Positions 5,118-6,146 of a stretch of 6,146 nt of DNA are shown one piece after another. Position 1 is the stretch's first letter. Each line of letters opens with the position of its first letter. The stretch is taken from contig CAMNNR010000081.1 in the NCBI GenBank assembly GCA_946545675.1, forward strand, positions 1 to 6,146, in the 5' to 3' direction. The notes below the pieces were generated by a model that saw only the letters and a list, made by a program, of their open reading frames with translations, had not been told where the DNA came from and did no database searches. The position numbers and the translations under genes are program-made. Origin of the DNA: an uncultured Thermoplasmata archaeon. Lineage in GTDB: Archaea; Thermoplasmatota; Thermoplasmata; Methanomassiliicoccales; Methanomethylophilaceae.

Positions 5118-5870
5118 ATGGAACTGATCGACGAGATCGCCGAGTACTGGGATATGCGCAGCCCGGACTTCTCCGATGCCATTAGGGACGAGAAAGACAA
5201 CGGCTCCGCGGCCAGGGTGGACGAGATCATCAGCGTGTTGGGGATCGGCAGAGGGAGACGCGTGCTGGACATCGGCTGCGGACCCGGATACTTCGAACTC
5301 ATGCTCTACGGAAGGACCGGGGCCCGTATCACGGGCATCGATTACTCCCAGGGGATGATCGACCGTGCCTCGGAGAATGCCGAGAGATACGGTATCGACG
5401 CTGAGTTCCGCCGCATGGACGCCCAGGCCCTGGATTTCGGGGACGGATGCTTCGATGCGGTGATCTCCCGCAACGTGTTCTGGTCCCTGACCGAACCCGA
5501 GAAGGCGTATTCCGAGATCTTCCGCGTCCTGAAGGACGGGGGGATGGGATACGTCGAGGACGGGAACTTCTACCTCAGCTTATACGACAGCGACTACCGC
5601 CTCCCCGAAGGACTCGGATGGAGACGCAGAGCAGAAGGAGTCGGATCCCACGACCGCTTCAACAAGAGCAACGTGGATTTCGGCATCATCGAGAACCTGG
5701 CGAGGGATCTTCCCCTGAGCAGGTGCCGCCGCCCCTGCTGGGACATGGAGGTCCTCTCTCGCATGCTCTGCTCCGATGTCTCCATGAGGCTCCGCAGGCT
5801 CCCGTTCGGGAAGAGGCCCGTCAGCGGTTTCCGCATCAGTTTCACCAAGGAGGCTGCGAACGATGACTGA
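5118..5870 (+). CDS. Class I SAM-dependent methyltransferase in the importer operon
   Basis: A 250-residue cytoplasmic methyltransferase with an intact SAM site: motif I VLDIGCGPGY (49-58), GIDYSQGMID with Asp75, Asp101 in RRMDAQAL, NVFWSLTEP (119-127), and LKDGG (138-142). It is a paralogue of the N-terminal domain of the protein at 2145-3275: both begin with an EYW..RS segment and share GN-x-YL, LA(K/R)DLP (194-199 here) and RRP-x-WD (204-209 here), which probably belong to a common substrate site. There is no DNA-binding extension. AGTGAT at 5109-5114 is a fair ribosome site. It sits 43 nt after the binding-protein gene and overlaps the permease gene by 8 nt, so it is translated as part of the operon. 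Methylation of the imported compound, or of something made from it, is a reasonable inference; the substrate is unknown. Confidence 0.9.
   Translation: MELIDEIAEYWDMRSPDFSDAIRDEKDNGSAARVDEIISVLGIGRGRRVLDIGCGPGYFELMLYGRTGARITGIDYSQGMIDRASENAERYGIDAEFRRMDAQALDFGDGCFDAVISRNVFWSLTEPEKAYSEIFRVLKDGGMGYVEDGNFYLSLYDSDYRLPEGLGWRRRAEGVGSHDRFNKSNVDFGIIENLARDLPLSRCRRPCWDMEVLSRMLCSDVSMRLRRLPFGKRPVSGFRISFTKEAANDD
5849..5853 (+). promoter_or_regulatory. Shine-Dalgarno site of the permease gene
   Basis: GGAGG inside the end of the methyltransferase gene, 9 nt before the ATG at 5863. It fixes the permease start and shows translation coupling across the 8-nt overlap. Confidence 0.75.
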
Positions 5871-6146
5871 ATTCGATTCGGAACAGATGGCCCGCAGTTA
5901 CGAGCACTACATCTGGCGTAAATTACTGTTCATCCTCCTCTGTGTCGTGGCGATGCTGCTCGTGATCGGATACGCGGTCACCATCGGTTCCTCCAACCTG
6001 TCCGCCCTCGACGTGTACAGGAACATCTACTACCACTTCTTCGACACCGGCAAGGTCAATGATGACATCGACTGGATGATTTTCACCCTCCGTCTCCCCC
6101 GCATCATGACCGGGATGGTGGCGGGAATGTCCCTCGGCGTGGCCGG
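5863..6146 (+). CDS. FecCD/BtuC-type ABC transporter permease, N-terminal part (partial)
   Basis: The first 94 residues of a membrane permease of the iron-chelate/cobalamin importer family, cut by the window edge. A short charged cytoplasmic N-terminus (1-19) is followed by a transmembrane helix (about 20-42: LLFILLCVVAMLLVIGYAV), an outer segment, and the family signature TLRLPRIMTGMVAGMSLGVAG region (75-95), which matches the usual RLPR...G..L..SG of these proteins. The ATG at 5863 overlaps the methyltransferase stop and has a good ribosome site. An ATPase gene of the BtuD/FecE type is expected downstream. Family assignment is firm; the cargo is not determined. Confidence 0.92.
   Translation, partial: MTEFDSEQMARSYEHYIWRKLLFILLCVVAMLLVIGYAVTIGSSNLSALDVYRNIYYHFFDTGKVNDDIDWMIFTLRLPRIMTGMVAGMSLGVA

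Overview
The window comes from a methanogenic archaeon. It opens inside the 3' end of mcrA (alpha subunit of methyl-coenzyme M reductase) and carries two further genes that look methanogen-restricted (DUF2098-like and DUF2111-like). Archaeal-type TATA boxes and oligo-T ends agree with this. The GC-rich codon choice and the style of the membrane-anchored substrate-binding protein suggest a gut or rumen lineage such as Methanomassiliicoccales (Methanomethylophilaceae). That placement is inference.

Layout. (1) 1-640, plus strand: the end of mcrA, a small DUF2098-like gene 7 nt downstream, and a GC hairpin followed by T-rich DNA that closes the mcr transcript. (2) 641-1700, minus strand: a convergent gene for a winged-helix protein with a DUF4443-like middle and a DUF2111-like C-terminus, with its own oligo-T terminator and TATA box. 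(3) 1670-2144: a 475-nt AT-rich divergent intergenic region crowded with dyads, including a perfect 15-bp inverted repeat, several TGTA/TACA half-sites and a 7-bp dyad over the likely TATA box of the next gene. (4) 2145-3275: a SAM-methyltransferase domain fused to a C-terminal ArsR-type winged helix. (5) 3276-3433: a second regulatory gap with dyads. (6) 3434-6146: an import operon with a membrane-anchored substrate-binding protein carrying two dockerin-like calcium loops split by a predicted coiled coil, a second stand-alone methyltransferase, and the start of a FecCD/BtuC-type permease cut by the window edge.

How the genes may work together. The last four genes look like one system: an importer for a metal chelate, corrinoid or similar compound, a methyltransferase that could modify the cargo, and a paralogous methyltransferase fused to a DNA-binding domain. 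The fused copy has a changed SAM-binding loop and its ArsR domain lacks the usual metal-binding cysteine pair. An attractive but unproven reading is that it is a one-component regulator in which a methyltransferase fold acts as the sensor, controlling itself and the operon through the dyads upstream of both. The cargo cannot be named from sequence alone.
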